Source of the DNA: a virus
DNA length: 57,190 nucleotides
IMG/VR virus record: IMGVR_UViG_3300044643_002265
Span: 1 to 57,190 of that record
Reading direction: 5' to 3' (one strand)
The notes under the pieces are model-generated. The model saw only the letters and a list, made by a program, of their open reading frames with translations. It was not told where the DNA came from and made no database searches. This document shows positions 30,668-40,531 of this stretch, in pieces; within the stretch, counting starts at the first letter, position 1; every line of letters starts with the position of its first letter. The translations under genes and the position numbers were made by a program.

Positions 30668-33289
30668 TTATATATCTATACTAAATCCGTATTCATCTAC
30701 CAATGATCCGCCAGTCTCTAGTACAGCTTCTACCCAATCACTTGAAGTAGCGCTTATTTTTCTTTCATTATTGGAACAATTGAGTATTACAGGCAATTTC
30801 CAATTGGAACTTGTATCATATTGATATATCGGCCAGTTTTTTGTAACAAAACTAGATCTATAAGGTGTATTATAATCATAATTAGTGATATATAAACCAG
30901 GATTAGAATTACCTATTACTTTAAATTCTAAATCTTGTCCGTAATTTAATATACTTTGTGTTAAATTACCCCCATACATATAGTAAATGATATTTACTTG
31001 ATTTACATAGTTTGTGGGTGAATCACTATTAAATGTGACAGCTGAAGCGGTACTATATGGTCTAAATGTAATATTTGAACCCAATACAGTGTCAATAAAA
31101 TTAAATGCATATGATATTTGTTTAAATGACCCAGATATTTTTGTTCTATTATTAGCATCAAGTTCACTTCTTAATGATGATAATCTATTGTTTTCACTAA
31201 CATTAATTTCAAATGTCGTATCATCATATTTCAATGATTTTAAGTTTGATGTTTGATTTACCAACTTTGAATTGGACTCATCTTCATATACCAATTTTCT
31301 TAAACTATCTGAGTTATTAACCAATATACCATATTCACCCAATGAATACTTTAAATTATTTAATGCCATATTGTATGTCATACTATTGGCATATGGCCCT
31401 TGCAACATACTCAAATTGGTCAATACACTACTATTTTGAGTGACCATCTTTATATACTCATTGGGTATAGACGTTATAGAATTTAAAGATGTGGCAAATG
31501 AAACATTGGCGCCATAATCAGCCGTTTTTAATAATAAACTGTTTAAACCATTAGTTTGGGCAATTACATCATTCTGAAACAACGTATAATTTAAAGTACC
31601 AAATTTTATATCTTCATTTATGATATCAGGTTGAATCAAATTATGATTCAAACTACTCAAACCATTATTTACAATTGAACTATCCCCAAAATTAACATAC
31701 GTACTTAATCTATTAAAAGATACAGAGTTGCTGGATATATCAGGAAAATATACGTAATTGATTAAACCACTTATATTACTTGTAATAATTGACGCGTCAC
31801 TATAATCAACATAATATTGCGAACCCAATAGGGATACTGCGGTTTGAGATGCGTCACTATAATTAACATAATATTGCGAACCTAATACCGTTTCTGCGGT
31901 TTGTGATACATCATAAAAGTCCACATAATACTGTGAGCCTAATACTGTTTCTGCGGTTTGCGATGCATCATAAAAGTCCACATAATACTGTGAGCCTAAT
32001 ACTGTTTCTGCGGTTTGCGATGCATCATAAAAGTCCACATAATACTGTGAGCCTAATACCGTTTCTGCGGTTTGCGATGCATCATAAAAGTCCACATAAT
32101 ACTGTGAGCCTAATACCGTTTCTGCGGTTTGTGATGCGTCATAAAAGTCCACATAATACTGTGAGCCTAATACCGTTTCTGCGGTTTGTGATGCGTCATA
32201 AAAGTCCACATAATACTGTGAACCTAATACTGTTTCTGCGGTTTGTGATGCATCATAAAAGTCCACATAATACTGCGAACCTAATACGGTTAGTGCGGTT
32301 TGCGATGCATTATAAAAGTCCACATAATATTGTGAGCCTAGTACTGTTAGTGCAATTTGAGATGCATCATATAAATTTACATAATATTGTGAGCCTAATA
32401 CTGTTACTGCGGTTTGTGATGCGTCATATAAATTTACATAATAAGATGAACCCACTGTGGATACTGCGGTTTGTGACGCATCATATACATTTGTATAATA
32501 AGATGATCCTAACAGCTGTGAATTGTTACTTCCTATATCAACTTGAGATGATAAGTGTGTTGTGCTATATAAGTTGGTACTGTTAATTGCCTTATCAATT
32601 TCAGATTGATAATTTGTAATACTGTTAAGTGATATGTTTGTATTACCAGCATCTGATGAAACGGTATAATAACTTGATCCATTTAATGTTATATTGGATA
32701 TTATTTGATCTGTTAGATTTTGGTAGTGATTGACATTATTTAGTGTATTGTATGTAGAACCCGCGCTTAATAGTGGAGTATCGTATATAGTACCATTTAA
32801 TGCTATATTTTGATTACCCGCATTAATTTTTACATCAATCAATTTAACATTAGAAATATTGATTGAATTAACAGCACGATCAGCTTCAAGTTTTAAGCTT
32901 AGATTATTTAAGCTGGGTAATATTGTAGATGATTCTACAGTTACGGCTGTATAAGTTACACTGTTCAGTGATTGTGCATAATCAATTTTATCTCCTATTG
33001 ATGATGGGGTAGAAACACCATTGAGAGAATTGTATAATGTAGCTGGATTATATAATGGAATAACATTAGCAGAACGCAATGTTATATTGTTGGTAGATGA
33101 TTCAGAGTCTAATTTGTTAAGAGCCGAATTGAGTGTAAGATTTAGACTTGCACTTTCTACTATTTTAACTCTGAAAATGAGATTGCGTCTATTTAATGAA
33201 AGAGGTGTACCCAAATACTTTCTGGTGAGAAAGACTGGGTAGATCGGATTAAATAGAAACGACGATGAATTTGTAGCTCTAAATATCAT
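30668..33289 (-). CDS. repeat-rich fibre protein, 873 aa, 19-residue repeats
   Basis: N-terminal globular part, then loosely repeated SLNS/TLNN segments, then about 14 copies of a 19-residue unit of the form YYVDFYDASQTAETVLGSQ (about residues 260-500), seven of them identical or nearly so, then degenerate repeats and a beta-rich C-terminal domain of about 180 residues with no repeats. The regular Tyr-Tyr-Val ... Asp-Ala-Ser-Gln spacing suggests a beta-solenoid-like shaft with a terminal head. Not recognised as a named family. An antisense frame of 227 codons across the repeats is a by-product of the repeat. Confidence 0.85.
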   Translation of the reverse strand: MIFRATNSSSFLFNPIYPVFLTRKYLGTPLSLNRRNLIFRVKIVESASLNLTLNSALNKLDSESSTNNITLRSANVIPLYNPATLYNSLNGVSTPSSIGDKIDYAQSLNSVTYTAVTVESSTILPSLNNLSLKLEADRAVNSINISNVKLIDVKINAGNQNIALNGTIYDTPLLSAGSTYNTLNNVNHYQNLTDQIISNITLNGSSYYTVSSDAGNTNISLNSITNYQSEIDKAINSTNLYSTTHLSSQVDIGSNNSQLLGSSYYTNVYDASQTAVSTVGSSYYVNLYDASQTAVTVLGSQYYVNLYDASQIALTVLGSQYYVDFYNASQTALTVLGSQYYVDFYDASQTAETVLGSQYYVDFYDASQTAETVLGSQYYVDFYDASQTAETVLGSQYYVDFYDASQTAETVLGSQYYVDFYDASQTAETVLGSQYYVDFYDASQTAETVLGSQYYVDFYDVSQTAETVLGSQYYVNYSDASQTAVSLLGSQYYVDYSDASIITSNISGLINYVYFPDISSNSVSFNRLSTYVNFGDSSIVNNGLSSLNHNLIQPDIINEDIKFGTLNYTLFQNDVIAQTNGLNSLLLKTADYGANVSFATSLNSITSIPNEYIKMVTQNSSVLTNLSMLQGPYANSMTYNMALNNLKYSLGEYGILVNNSDSLRKLVYEDESNSKLVNQTSNLKSLKYDDTTFEINVSENNRLSSLRSELDANNRTKISGSFKQISYAFNFIDTVLGSNITFRPYSTASAVTFNSDSPTNYVNQVNIIYYMYGGNLTQSILNYGQDLEFKVIGNSNPGLYITNYDYNTPYRSSFVTKNWPIYQYDTSSNWKLPVILNCSNNERKISATSSDWVEAVLETGGSLVDEYGFSIDI
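31800..32510 (-). repeat. 57-bp tandem coding repeat, about 12-14 units
   Basis: Period 57 bases, most units between 31.9 and 32.3 kb differing only at third positions. All indels implied are in frame. Confidence 0.9.
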
Positions 33290-33328
33290 TGGTTTATATA
33301 CATATTACAAACCAATTGGATAAATATG

Positions 33329-33601
33329 TTAGAATGGAGGATTAGGATCTGTCCATTCAGGTGTAGCCAGTATATCTAATATTTCTGGATATGTGTATGG
33401 ACCTTCTTTGGTGGTCATTTCGTTGAAGAATTCAGGTGTTGTGCCATCCCATTTACAAAATGTTTTGGTTTGATCCACGCTTTTTCGCACAGTATCAATT
33501 GAAGTCTCTTCTACTTTAGTGAAATCTACAAGATTCAATTCACTTACATTGAATATCATAAATTCTCTATCCTCGTATATTGTTACATTTGTTTCACTCA
33601 T
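33329..33601 (-). CDS. small virion-associated protein, 90 aa
   Basis: Contains SIDTVRKSVDQTKTFCKWDG and ends GPYTYPEILDILATPEWTDP. This pairing is familiar from small proteins lying beside fibre genes in T4-like marine phages; their role is unknown, perhaps assembly. Five bases separate it from the LamG triplet. No membrane segment or signal. Confidence 0.72.
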   Translation of the reverse strand: MSETNVTIYEDREFMIFNVSELNLVDFTKVEETSIDTVRKSVDQTKTFCKWDGTTPEFFNEMTTKEGPYTYPEILDILATPEWTDPNPPF

Positions 33602-33606
33602 AAATT

Positions 33607-34287
33607 TTATAATCCAAATCTGTATTTAGTTACGTTGTAATTTTGTAATACTTCAGTAGCACTTAATGCTCTATTATATATTTTTACGATTGGTATTCTA
33701 CCTGGTATATTATACAAATTACCGTCAGATCTTCTAGCTATATTATATGTTGTAAAAGTCTTATCTGCAACCGACGTTGAATAACTAAGAACTCCATTTG
33801 TATAAAAATTGTGAGTTCCTGGTCCACCACCATACATATGTGACATTGTTAAATAATACCAAGTATTAGCTGTTATAGCTGTGTTCGAATTAGAAAAAAC
33901 TGCAGATCCGTCATAATACCACCATCTGTTTTGAGTAGTAGCATCTAAATATCCTCCAAAGCCGATTCCTGTTATTGGAGATGTTGCGCCAGAAAAAGGA
34001 TAATAAACTACTTTAGTACTTATATCTGTTTGATAAATCCAAAAAGAAACAGTCCAACTATTAGAAGAAGCAACTGTACCCGTAACATAATCATCAGTAC
34101 CATCAAATACAATACTACCCATATTACCAGCGTTAAATGTGGGACCATTAGTAAGAGTGCCTGTATTGTTATTGCCGCTTAAATCACGCCAAGTGGTACC
34201 TGTGCCTTTATAACTGTTTTTATCAGCAGCATCTAGTGCTAATACCAAACCGCTTGTTACAATTTTTGGACCTCTGGCTATTCCCAT
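33607..34287 (-). CDS. LamG / concanavalin-like lectin protein A1, 226 aa
   Basis: A single LamG-type jellyroll: GLVLALDAADKNSYKGTGTTWRD at the start, IVFDGTDDYV, a SFWIYQTD strand, NTWYYLTM, and the closing IVKIYNRALSATEVLQNYN plus a C-terminal RFGL. Such domains bind sugars or proteins and are common in phage adhesins. First copy of a triplet of tandem homologues (about 226-233 aa). The 11-base spacer before the ATG is the same in several copies, showing that the duplications included the intergenic DNA. Confidence 0.88.
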   Translation of the reverse strand: MGIARGPKIVTSGLVLALDAADKNSYKGTGTTWRDLSGNNNTGTLTNGPTFNAGNMGSIVFDGTDDYVTGTVASSNSWTVSFWIYQTDISTKVVYYPFSGATSPITGIGFGGYLDATTQNRWWYYDGSAVFSNSNTAITANTWYYLTMSHMYGGGPGTHNFYTNGVLSYSTSVADKTFTTYNIARRSDGNLYNIPGRIPIVKIYNRALSATEVLQNYNVTKYRFGL

Positions 34288-34298
34288 ATACAGTATAA

Positions 34299-35000
34299 TT
34301 ATAAACCGAATCTTGTTTTAGTAGCATTATAGTTATTCAATATTTCAGTAGCACTTAATGCTCTATTGTAAATTCCCACTGAAGAAATATTTCCTTTAAA
34401 ATATCTTGCGCTAGAAAAACCATTACCAATTGCAATAGCAGGTAATGTTGTTGCCCAATAAGTGTGAGAACTATTAAATTTTAAATCTCCATTTAGATAA
34501 CCAATTGCTTTATTTGTAACAGTATTCCATACTAAAACAACATTATACCAACTATTAACAGTCAATATAGCGATTGGAGAATAACTAAAGTTTGTAAATG
34601 TCCCCGCATCATTTCCGATAGCAACACTAAAACCACTACCATATGGAGTTGCACTAGTGTATTGTTCAAATCTTATACCCACATTACCCCCATTATAATT
34701 AGTAGTAAACGGATTTCTGTAATCTTCCACAGCAGTAGAATACATCCAATATGATATTGTTCCTTGAGAATAAAATGATCCAAGATTTCCACCGGCCACA
34801 TAATCATCTATACCATCAAATACAATACAACCACTATTCGCTCCACTAAACGATGGACCATTGGTTAATGTGCCTGTGTTATTATTACCGCTTAAATCTT
34901 TCCAAGTAGTGCCACTGCCTTTATAACTAAGTTTATCAGCTGCATCTAGTGATAAAACACATCCGCTTGTAATTATTTTGGGTCCTGATATACCTGACAT
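34299..35000 (-). CDS. LamG / concanavalin-like lectin protein A2, 233 aa
   Basis: Tandem homologue with the same frame: GCVLSLDAADKLSYKGSGTTW, LSGNNNTGTLTNGPSF, CIVFDGIDDYV, closing VGIYNRALSATEILNNYN and TKTRFGL. The start and end sections are nearly constant between copies, while residues about 70-190, which form the sugar-facing strands and loops, differ strongly. Probably an alternative or additional receptor-binding specificity. Confidence 0.88.
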   Translation of the reverse strand: MSGISGPKIITSGCVLSLDAADKLSYKGSGTTWKDLSGNNNTGTLTNGPSFSGANSGCIVFDGIDDYVAGGNLGSFYSQGTISYWMYSTAVEDYRNPFTTNYNGGNVGIRFEQYTSATPYGSGFSVAIGNDAGTFTNFSYSPIAILTVNSWYNVVLVWNTVTNKAIGYLNGDLKFNSSHTYWATTLPAIAIGNGFSSARYFKGNISSVGIYNRALSATEILNNYNATKTRFGL

Positions 35001-35011
35001 ATATACTATAA

Positions 35012-35695
35012 TTATAAACCAAATCTAGATTTAACAGCATTATAGTTCTGCAATATTTCAGCGACGGTTAATTCTCTATTATCGTATATTCTAGCTAATG
35101 CCATTCTGCCATTAAACCAATTGTAAAATTGAGAAACCTGAGCAAAATATAATACTCCCAATCTTAAATTTCCGGACACTGATAATGATGTAGCGCCGGT
35201 GTAAGTAGAACCTTCTTGGTTACCATTTAAATATAATTTATATGAAGATGGTCTACCAACCAACGTGATTTGATACCAAGTATTAGTCAGAATTGTAGTT
35301 GTACCACCTATATCCAAATCGTCACCAGATAACCCAACATAAAGTTTGCCTGAAAACAAACCAACAATCCATCCGGTGGTTTGTGTATACCATGTATTTA
35401 TTAAAGTTGTAGTAGTAGCTACAGAAGAAAAATTTACCCAAATTTCAACTGTAAAAACGCCTGTACTAAAATTAAATTGTGGATTGTATGGTATATCAAC
35501 ATAATCATTTGTACCATCAAATAATATACTACCCATATTACCCGCGCTAAACGTAGGACCATTGGTTAATGTGCCTGTGTTATTATTGCCGCTCAAATCA
35601 CGCCAAGTGGTACCTGTGCGAGGATAGCTTAGGCGTTCAGCTGCATCTAATGCTAATACCAAACCGCTTGTGACTATTCGTGGGCTATAGTACAT
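35012..35695 (-). CDS. LamG / concanavalin-like lectin protein A3, 227 aa
   Basis: Third copy: GLVLALDAAERLSYPRTGTTW, TLTNGPTFSAGNMGSILFDG, and the closing ALARIYDNRELTVAEILQNYN. Here IYDNRELTVAE replaces the IYNRALSATE of its sisters. The middle carries FTVEIWVNFSSV and a NTWYQITLVGRPSSYKLYLN segment also seen in the second LamG domain of the 945-aa protein, hinting at domain exchange. Confidence 0.88.
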   Translation of the reverse strand: MYYSPRIVTSGLVLALDAAERLSYPRTGTTWRDLSGNNNTGTLTNGPTFSAGNMGSILFDGTNDYVDIPYNPQFNFSTGVFTVEIWVNFSSVATTTTLINTWYTQTTGWIVGLFSGKLYVGLSGDDLDIGGTTTILTNTWYQITLVGRPSSYKLYLNGNQEGSTYTGATSLSVSGNLRLGVLYFAQVSQFYNWFNGRMALARIYDNRELTVAEILQNYNAVKSRFGL

Positions 35696-35698
35696 AAA

Positions 35699-35947
35699 TT
35701 ATGATTCGTTTAATATATTGGGCCAAACATTTTTAAGTTCTTGTGTATTGGTTATAGTGGATAAATCGGTGGTTGTAACATCTCGTAGTGTTTGTTTTTG
35801 TGCTGCGATTTGTTGTTGTTTGGTTGTGTCTCCGGTTTCAACAGCACGCATAAATTCTGTATCTAATTTTTCCAAGATAGGTTTTCTTGCGGTTCTCCAT
35901 CTATTTTTTTGTATTTCTTTGGCTTTATCAAGATTTATTGTTATCAT
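35699..35947 (-). CDS. tail assembly chaperone-like protein, 82 aa
   Basis: Helical protein with INLDKAKEIQKNRWRTARKP, FMRAVETGD and QQQIAAQKQTLRDVT. This order (a basic helix with D-K-A-x-x-x-x-x-x-R, the FMRA-x-E-x-GD turn, and the IAAQKQ-x-LRD helix) is a well-known small phage protein found beside tail-fibre genes and usually annotated as a tail assembly chaperone-like or XkdW-like protein. Six bases from its partner upstream. Confidence 0.78.
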   Translation of the reverse strand: MITINLDKAKEIQKNRWRTARKPILEKLDTEFMRAVETGDTTKQQQIAAQKQTLRDVTTTDLSTITNTQELKNVWPNILNES

Positions 35948-35953
35948 ATGATA

Positions 35954-36202
35954 TTATAGTGTATCTGTTGGATATTCCCAGGCGTTTCTGAAGGTTCTAT
36001 CTGTTGGTATATCGTCTACTGGCACAATTTTATATGATGTTCCTGATGGTACATCTTTTGCAGCAATTCTTGTGATAAATTCGTCATAAGTTTCATCTGC
36101 ATTTTTTGCATTTATTGATGGTATTATTATAGCAACTCCACCATTTTCCGTTGGGTATATTATTCGTTTTTCATTCATACAGTTATATATAGTTAATTTC
36201 AA
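35954..36202 (-). CDS. tail-fibre-associated small protein, 82 aa
   Basis: Contains EFITRIAAKDVPSGTSYKIV followed by DDIPTDRTFRNAWEY. The A-x-K-D-V-P-x-G-x-x-Y-x-I-V-x-x-x-D-I-P-x-D-R-T-F-R-N-A-W pattern is typical of phage proteins encoded directly before the chaperone-like protein at 35699, and the same order is kept here. Likely role in fibre assembly or as a tail-tip element. Overlaps the next gene by four bases. Confidence 0.78.
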   Translation of the reverse strand: MKLTIYNCMNEKRIIYPTENGGVAIIIPSINAKNADETYDEFITRIAAKDVPSGTSYKIVPVDDIPTDRTFRNAWEYPTDTL

Positions 36203-37296
36203 TTTCTAAATACAATTACAGAAACTACTCCTTTATCTGTAGTGACTCCGTTTTCTGTGCAATATATCTGTACTTTAGAAGTTGTATGTGAATTTACATT
36301 TACACCATAATTAGTATTTACTGTTTGATTACTTGTAGATGCTACTACAGTGGGAATTGTAGATAAAGTAGAAGAAAAATTTACATCATAAGTACCAGTT
36401 CCTAAATCTGTTATGCTGCTTACACTATAACTATCTCTTATAGATACAGTACCTATTCCATCAAAGTTGACCCAAGCTTTTGCTAATTGTGCGCCATTTA
36501 TACCACCTGTTCCTATTGCAAATCCTGTTGCATTACTATTAACCACTACATTACTATTTGCATCACCTGTACTATCTAAAAATTGCGTGGTAGATGGCGT
36601 AAAATTACCAGTATACCTAGCTATACCTTTTGTAATTCGCAATTCATCTATATAACCCCCTTTGAAATAATACGTTCCTTCATATCTTCCAATTTCTAAT
36701 GGACCTACTCCTGCTGGAAATGTAGCGGCGGATGTAAATGTAGAAATTTGAATTCCGTTTTGAAATGTTCTGAAAGTATTACCTTGTCTTGTTACTGCAT
36801 AGTGTGTCCAAACATTGGTTGTTATAGTACCCATACTTACATTGCTTGCAATATCCCAACTGCTTCCATTTGAACTCATATACATTACAATCGCCGACGA
36901 GACCGAAGAATCATACCACCCAATCAAATATGGTGCGTAACTATTTGAATGTCTAGATAAAATAGGACTTAATGTACTGGACAATGTTCTATATTCCCAA
37001 TATTCAATTGTAAAATCTCCAGCGCCAAAATCAAATGCAGAATTATTTGTTACTGAAACATAATCATTTGTACCATCTAAAAGTAAACTAGTTCCACCAA
37101 ATTTGCTTTGAGCAGTGCTTATGGCAGCACCATTTGTAGCGGTAACAGTTATGTTATTTTTGCTATTATCTGTCATAGTGGTACTACCATTTGTACCATT
37201 AAAATGCATCAATAAGCTGGTTTGTGGATAATAAACATCACCTGTTGTGGTTCCAACAGGTACTGCGATTTGTGATAAAAAAGGTTTGGTTGCCAT
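36199..37296 (-). CDS. LamG fibre protein, 365 aa
   Basis: N-terminal SQIAVPVGTTTGDVYYPQTSLL, a LamG domain (about 30-240: MHFNGTNGSTTMTDNSKNN, SKFGGTSLLLDGTNDYVSV, YIDELRITKGIARYTGNFTP), and a C-terminal beta domain (KAWVNFDGIGTVSIRDSYSV ... VVASTSNQ) widespread at fibre ends of phages. The same LamG plus C-terminal pair ends the neighbouring 945-aa protein, so this gene looks like a shortened sibling without the collagen part. Confidence 0.86.
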   Translation of the reverse strand: MATKPFLSQIAVPVGTTTGDVYYPQTSLLMHFNGTNGSTTMTDNSKNNITVTATNGAAISTAQSKFGGTSLLLDGTNDYVSVTNNSAFDFGAGDFTIEYWEYRTLSSTLSPILSRHSNSYAPYLIGWYDSSVSSAIVMYMSSNGSSWDIASNVSMGTITTNVWTHYAVTRQGNTFRTFQNGIQISTFTSAATFPAGVGPLEIGRYEGTYYFKGGYIDELRITKGIARYTGNFTPSTTQFLDSTGDANSNVVVNSNATGFAIGTGGINGAQLAKAWVNFDGIGTVSIRDSYSVSSITDLGTGTYDVNFSSTLSTIPTVVASTSNQTVNTNYGVNVNSHTTSKVQIYCTENGVTTDKGVVSVIVFRN

Positions 37297-37302
37297 AAAA
37301 TT

Positions 37303-40140
37303 TTAATTACTAAATACTGTTACAGAAACTTCTGATTTATCTGTGTTTATTCCATTTTCTATACATCGTAGGTTTACATTAGAAGTTGTACCAGTATTTA
37401 CATTTACACCAGAATTAGTGTTTACTATTTCATTACTCGTAGATGCTACTACAGATGGAATTGTAGATAAAGCAGTACTATAGTTAACTGTGTAATTACC
37501 AGTTCCGTTATCTGTTATGCTGCTTACATTGTAACTACTTACGATAGCTACAGTACCAGTACCATTAAATTTGACCCAAGCTTTTGCTAATTGTGAACTA
37601 AAATAACCAGCGGTACCAATACTAACACCTGTAGCAGTACTATTTACCACCAACGCTTTACCTACATCACCACCTGTATTAGAAAACGCAGTTGTTGATG
37701 GCGTAAAATTACCAGTATACCTAGCATACCCATTCGTTATTCGCAATTCATCTATATATCCATTAAAATATACATAGCCTGTACCACTCACTACAAGTAC
37801 ACCTAAATAAAGTGCAGAAGTAGAAGATAATGCTGTTGCGCCTGTATATGTAGAACCCTCTTGTATACCGTTGACAAACAATTTATATGATCCAGGTGTA
37901 CCGGATACTGCAATGTGATACCAAGTATTAGTTGAAATTGTTGTGGTACCTGTAATATCAAGTCCATCGCCAGTAAAACCGACTACTATTTTACCTAAAT
38001 ATAAGTCAACAAACCAACCATTTGTACTATTTTGATATGTACTTACTAAGAACCTTTCTCCTGTAACAGACGAAAAATATACCCAGAATTCAACGGTGAA
38101 TGTTCCTGATGCAAAATTAAATTCCGTATTATTTGGAATAGAAACATAATCATTTGTACCGTCAAAAAATACACTACTACCACCAAATTTGCTTTGTGCT
38201 GTACTAATTACAGCACCATTTGTAGCGGTAACAGTTAAATTATTTTTGCTATTGTCTGTTATAGTGGTGCTACCATTTGTACCGTCAAAATGTAACAATG
38301 CAGCAACTTGTGGATAATAAGCATCACCTGTGGTTGTGCCTGTCAATACTATATTAGCTAAATTAACATCACTACTATTTGTAGCAGCTACTAAATATCT
38401 AGCATTAATTTTACTACCCGACGGATAACTTTCTGTAAATGTAACACTACTAGCACTTACTGTATAATCTGTAATAGGCGTTTGTATAACACCATTTACA
38501 CTCATCAACACATCACTCGGGGAAACTATGCTTCTACTCAATACATACAAATTACTACCACTAACATACTTCATCGTCTGATTAACCAACGCAGTACCAC
38601 CATTTAACGCATAACTAGCCGTAATAGCTCTTCTTGAAAAACTGCTCGTTATAGGATAAGTACTTCCTGTTCTTAATGTACTACCACCACCAGAACCACC
38701 ATTTAACGCATAACTAGCAGTTAAAGATAATAATGAATAACTGCTCGTTACACTCACCTTAGTATAATCAAGCACATTCACATACACCCTATTCACACTG
38801 CCACTCAATGATCCACTACCAACTATAGGCTGATTTGGATATGTAAGTCTTGTTAGTTTAAGTGAACTATCACTCAACTTCTGCACACCATAATCCACAT
38901 ATTTATCATCAATACCACCAACCAATCCCACATACTTTGTAAGCACTTGATTTCTTGAATTTGGAAATGGTGCATTTGGCGGTGTAAAATTACTGGTGTA
39001 TCTGGCTACGCCTTTTGTTACACGAAGTTCATCCATATAACCAGCAAAATTTAAAGTATTAATTTTGCTCGATCCAACATAAATTGCGGTTGAAGTATAA
39101 TTTGTACTATCACTTACTGTTGATCCAACTTGCGTTCCATTAATGAATATTCTATTATTGCCAGACTGTCTGGTCCAGACTACATAGTTCCAACTATTTA
39201 ATGTTAATGTTCCAGAAGGCGCAATCAATTCTGTTCCGCCTTTCCACAAATTTAATTGATTATTATAACTATATAATGTCCATCCGCCAACTGAACTATA
39301 TACATTGTCGCCTACTATTACTTTATACGCACCAACAGATGATACCGTTTGATATATCCATAGTTCAACTGTTAAATCATTTGTACCAAATGTAAGCACC
39401 GATGTGGTGGGTGTAACTAAATAATCACCTGTTCCATCAAAATATGCACTTGCTCCTCCAAATTTATATTGTGAAGTACTTAAACTAACATCTCCACTTG
39501 AAGTAATGGCGAAATTATTTCTGCTATTATCAATAAATCTACCTGCTGCATTCAAACTATCAAAGTGGCACAATAAGCTAGAACTGTTATAATATTGATC
39601 CAATGTCGCAGCATCCCATTCTTCCACCACACTTACATCCCACTTGTTGCTACTTAAACTTAGTCCAGTTATGGTGTTTGTGCTGCCTGAAGTTACATTG
39701 GTCCAAAGCGTTTGTTTCGCAATACTGCCTGTTTGCACCGTTGCGGTACCACTTACACCACTTGATCCACTAGTACCTTGTGTGCCTGCTGCACCTGCTC
39801 CACTGGTACCACTTGACCCCGGTGCACCAGTTGCACCGCTTGTTCCACTTGTACCGCTACTGCCAGCAGTACCACTTGATCCGTTAGATCCACTTGTACC
39901 GCTACTGCCAGCAGTACCACTTGATCCGCTAGTACCACTTTGTCCACTACTTCCTGATGTGCCAGAAGCACCGCTAGATCCACTTGTTCCACTTACACCA
40001 CTTGTGCCTGATGAACCAGCTGCGCCTCCCAATACATAACTCGCTGTTAGTGCTCTACGAGCATAACTGCCTGTACCACTAAAGGATCCTGTGAATGAAC
40101 CTGAGTTTATTAGATATGGTCGTATTTTAAGCAATGGCAT
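37303..40140 (-). CDS. modular collagen-like/LamG fibre protein, 945 aa
   Basis: Parts in order: shared N-terminus (SGSFTGSFSGTGSYARRALT), collagen-like GTS block (about 37-132), module QTGSIAKQTLWTNVTSGSTN, LamG 1, module KYVGLVGGIDDKYVDYGVQK and RVYVNVLDYTKVSVTSSY (to about 460), SYAL linkers, VNGVIQ-type domain (about 517-594), LamG 2 (about 604-815), and a C-terminal beta domain shared with the 365-aa protein. It is one of five proteins built from the same cassette. Predicted trimeric host-recognition fibre. Confidence 0.88.
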   Translation of the reverse strand: MPLLKIRPYLINSGSFTGSFSGTGSYARRALTASYVLGGAAGSSGTSGVSGTSGSSGASGTSGSSGQSGTSGSSGTAGSSGTSGSNGSSGTAGSSGTSGTSGATGAPGSSGTSGAGAAGTQGTSGSSGVSGTATVQTGSIAKQTLWTNVTSGSTNTITGLSLSSNKWDVSVVEEWDAATLDQYYNSSSLLCHFDSLNAAGRFIDNSRNNFAITSSGDVSLSTSQYKFGGASAYFDGTGDYLVTPTTSVLTFGTNDLTVELWIYQTVSSVGAYKVIVGDNVYSSVGGWTLYSYNNQLNLWKGGTELIAPSGTLTLNSWNYVVWTRQSGNNRIFINGTQVGSTVSDSTNYTSTAIYVGSSKINTLNFAGYMDELRVTKGVARYTSNFTPPNAPFPNSRNQVLTKYVGLVGGIDDKYVDYGVQKLSDSSLKLTRLTYPNQPIVGSGSLSGSVNRVYVNVLDYTKVSVTSSYSLLSLTASYALNGGSGGGSTLRTGSTYPITSSFSRRAITASYALNGGTALVNQTMKYVSGSNLYVLSRSIVSPSDVLMSVNGVIQTPITDYTVSASSVTFTESYPSGSKINARYLVAATNSSDVNLANIVLTGTTTGDAYYPQVAALLHFDGTNGSTTITDNSKNNLTVTATNGAVISTAQSKFGGSSVFFDGTNDYVSIPNNTEFNFASGTFTVEFWVYFSSVTGERFLVSTYQNSTNGWFVDLYLGKIVVGFTGDGLDITGTTTISTNTWYHIAVSGTPGSYKLFVNGIQEGSTYTGATALSSTSALYLGVLVVSGTGYVYFNGYIDELRITNGYARYTGNFTPSTTAFSNTGGDVGKALVVNSTATGVSIGTAGYFSSQLAKAWVKFNGTGTVAIVSSYNVSSITDNGTGNYTVNYSTALSTIPSVVASTSNEIVNTNSGVNVNTGTTSNVNLRCIENGINTDKSEVSVTVFSN
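39745..40030 (-). repeat. collagen-like simple-sequence block
   Basis: Imperfect nine-base repeats coding for GTS/GSS/GAS triplets in the 945-aa protein. Equivalent blocks lie at about 25.94-26.08, 43.15-43.47, 44.56-44.75, 47.69-47.96 and 49.03-49.32 kb in other fibre genes. Confidence 0.85.
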
Positions 40141-40147
40141 AAATTAG

Positions 40148-40516
40148 TTATTTATTTGTTGATAATACCCAAGATTTTGTAGTTTCATCCCAACTATACA
40201 ATTGATTGTCATTTGGATATGAAACAGGAGCTTCCCATATACAACTTCCTTCGTTTAATATCCAACTCGGATATGGTTTGGGTGCTATAAACGCGTCTCT
40301 AATTGGATCGTAAGTAAATCCTAAACCAGCGTAATTTTTACGAAAAGAAATTCCTCCATTTTTATGTACGCCACCTATTGTATTGTAACTAGTGCGTTTA
40401 CATAATTGTCCACGAATATCCCCATAATATCTTTCCCAGTCAAAATTACTTTCGTCTTTACCAACAATAACTTCTGTAACTATATAGTTTTCATTTAAAA
40501 ATGCGTAATGTGCCAT
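40148..40516 (-). CDS. small conserved phage virion protein, 122 aa, paralogue 1
   Basis: Begins AHYAFLNENYIVTEVIVGKD and contains SFRKNYAGLGFTYDPIRDAF, APKPYPSWILNEGSCIWEAP and YSWDETTKSWV. This family is very common in cyanophages and pelagiphages next to fibre genes; its exact function is not known. The aromatic, repeated beta-hairpin character suggests a structural element. A second copy lies at 44855. Confidence 0.82.
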   Translation of the reverse strand: MAHYAFLNENYIVTEVIVGKDESNFDWERYYGDIRGQLCKRTSYNTIGGVHKNGGISFRKNYAGLGFTYDPIRDAFIAPKPYPSWILNEGSCIWEAPVSYPNDNQLYSWDETTKSWVLSTNK

Positions 40517-40531
40517 ATTATTTATTTTTTA

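Noticed and set aside
31800-32510. Regularly spaced repeats resembling a CRISPR array
   Set aside because: No unique spacers between repeats; the whole 57-bp unit repeats in frame inside a coding region.
31903-32586. Long open frame on the plus strand across the 57-bp array
   Set aside because: Repeat unit happens to lack stops in this frame; peptide is a low-complexity echo of the repeat and the minus-strand gene explains the region.
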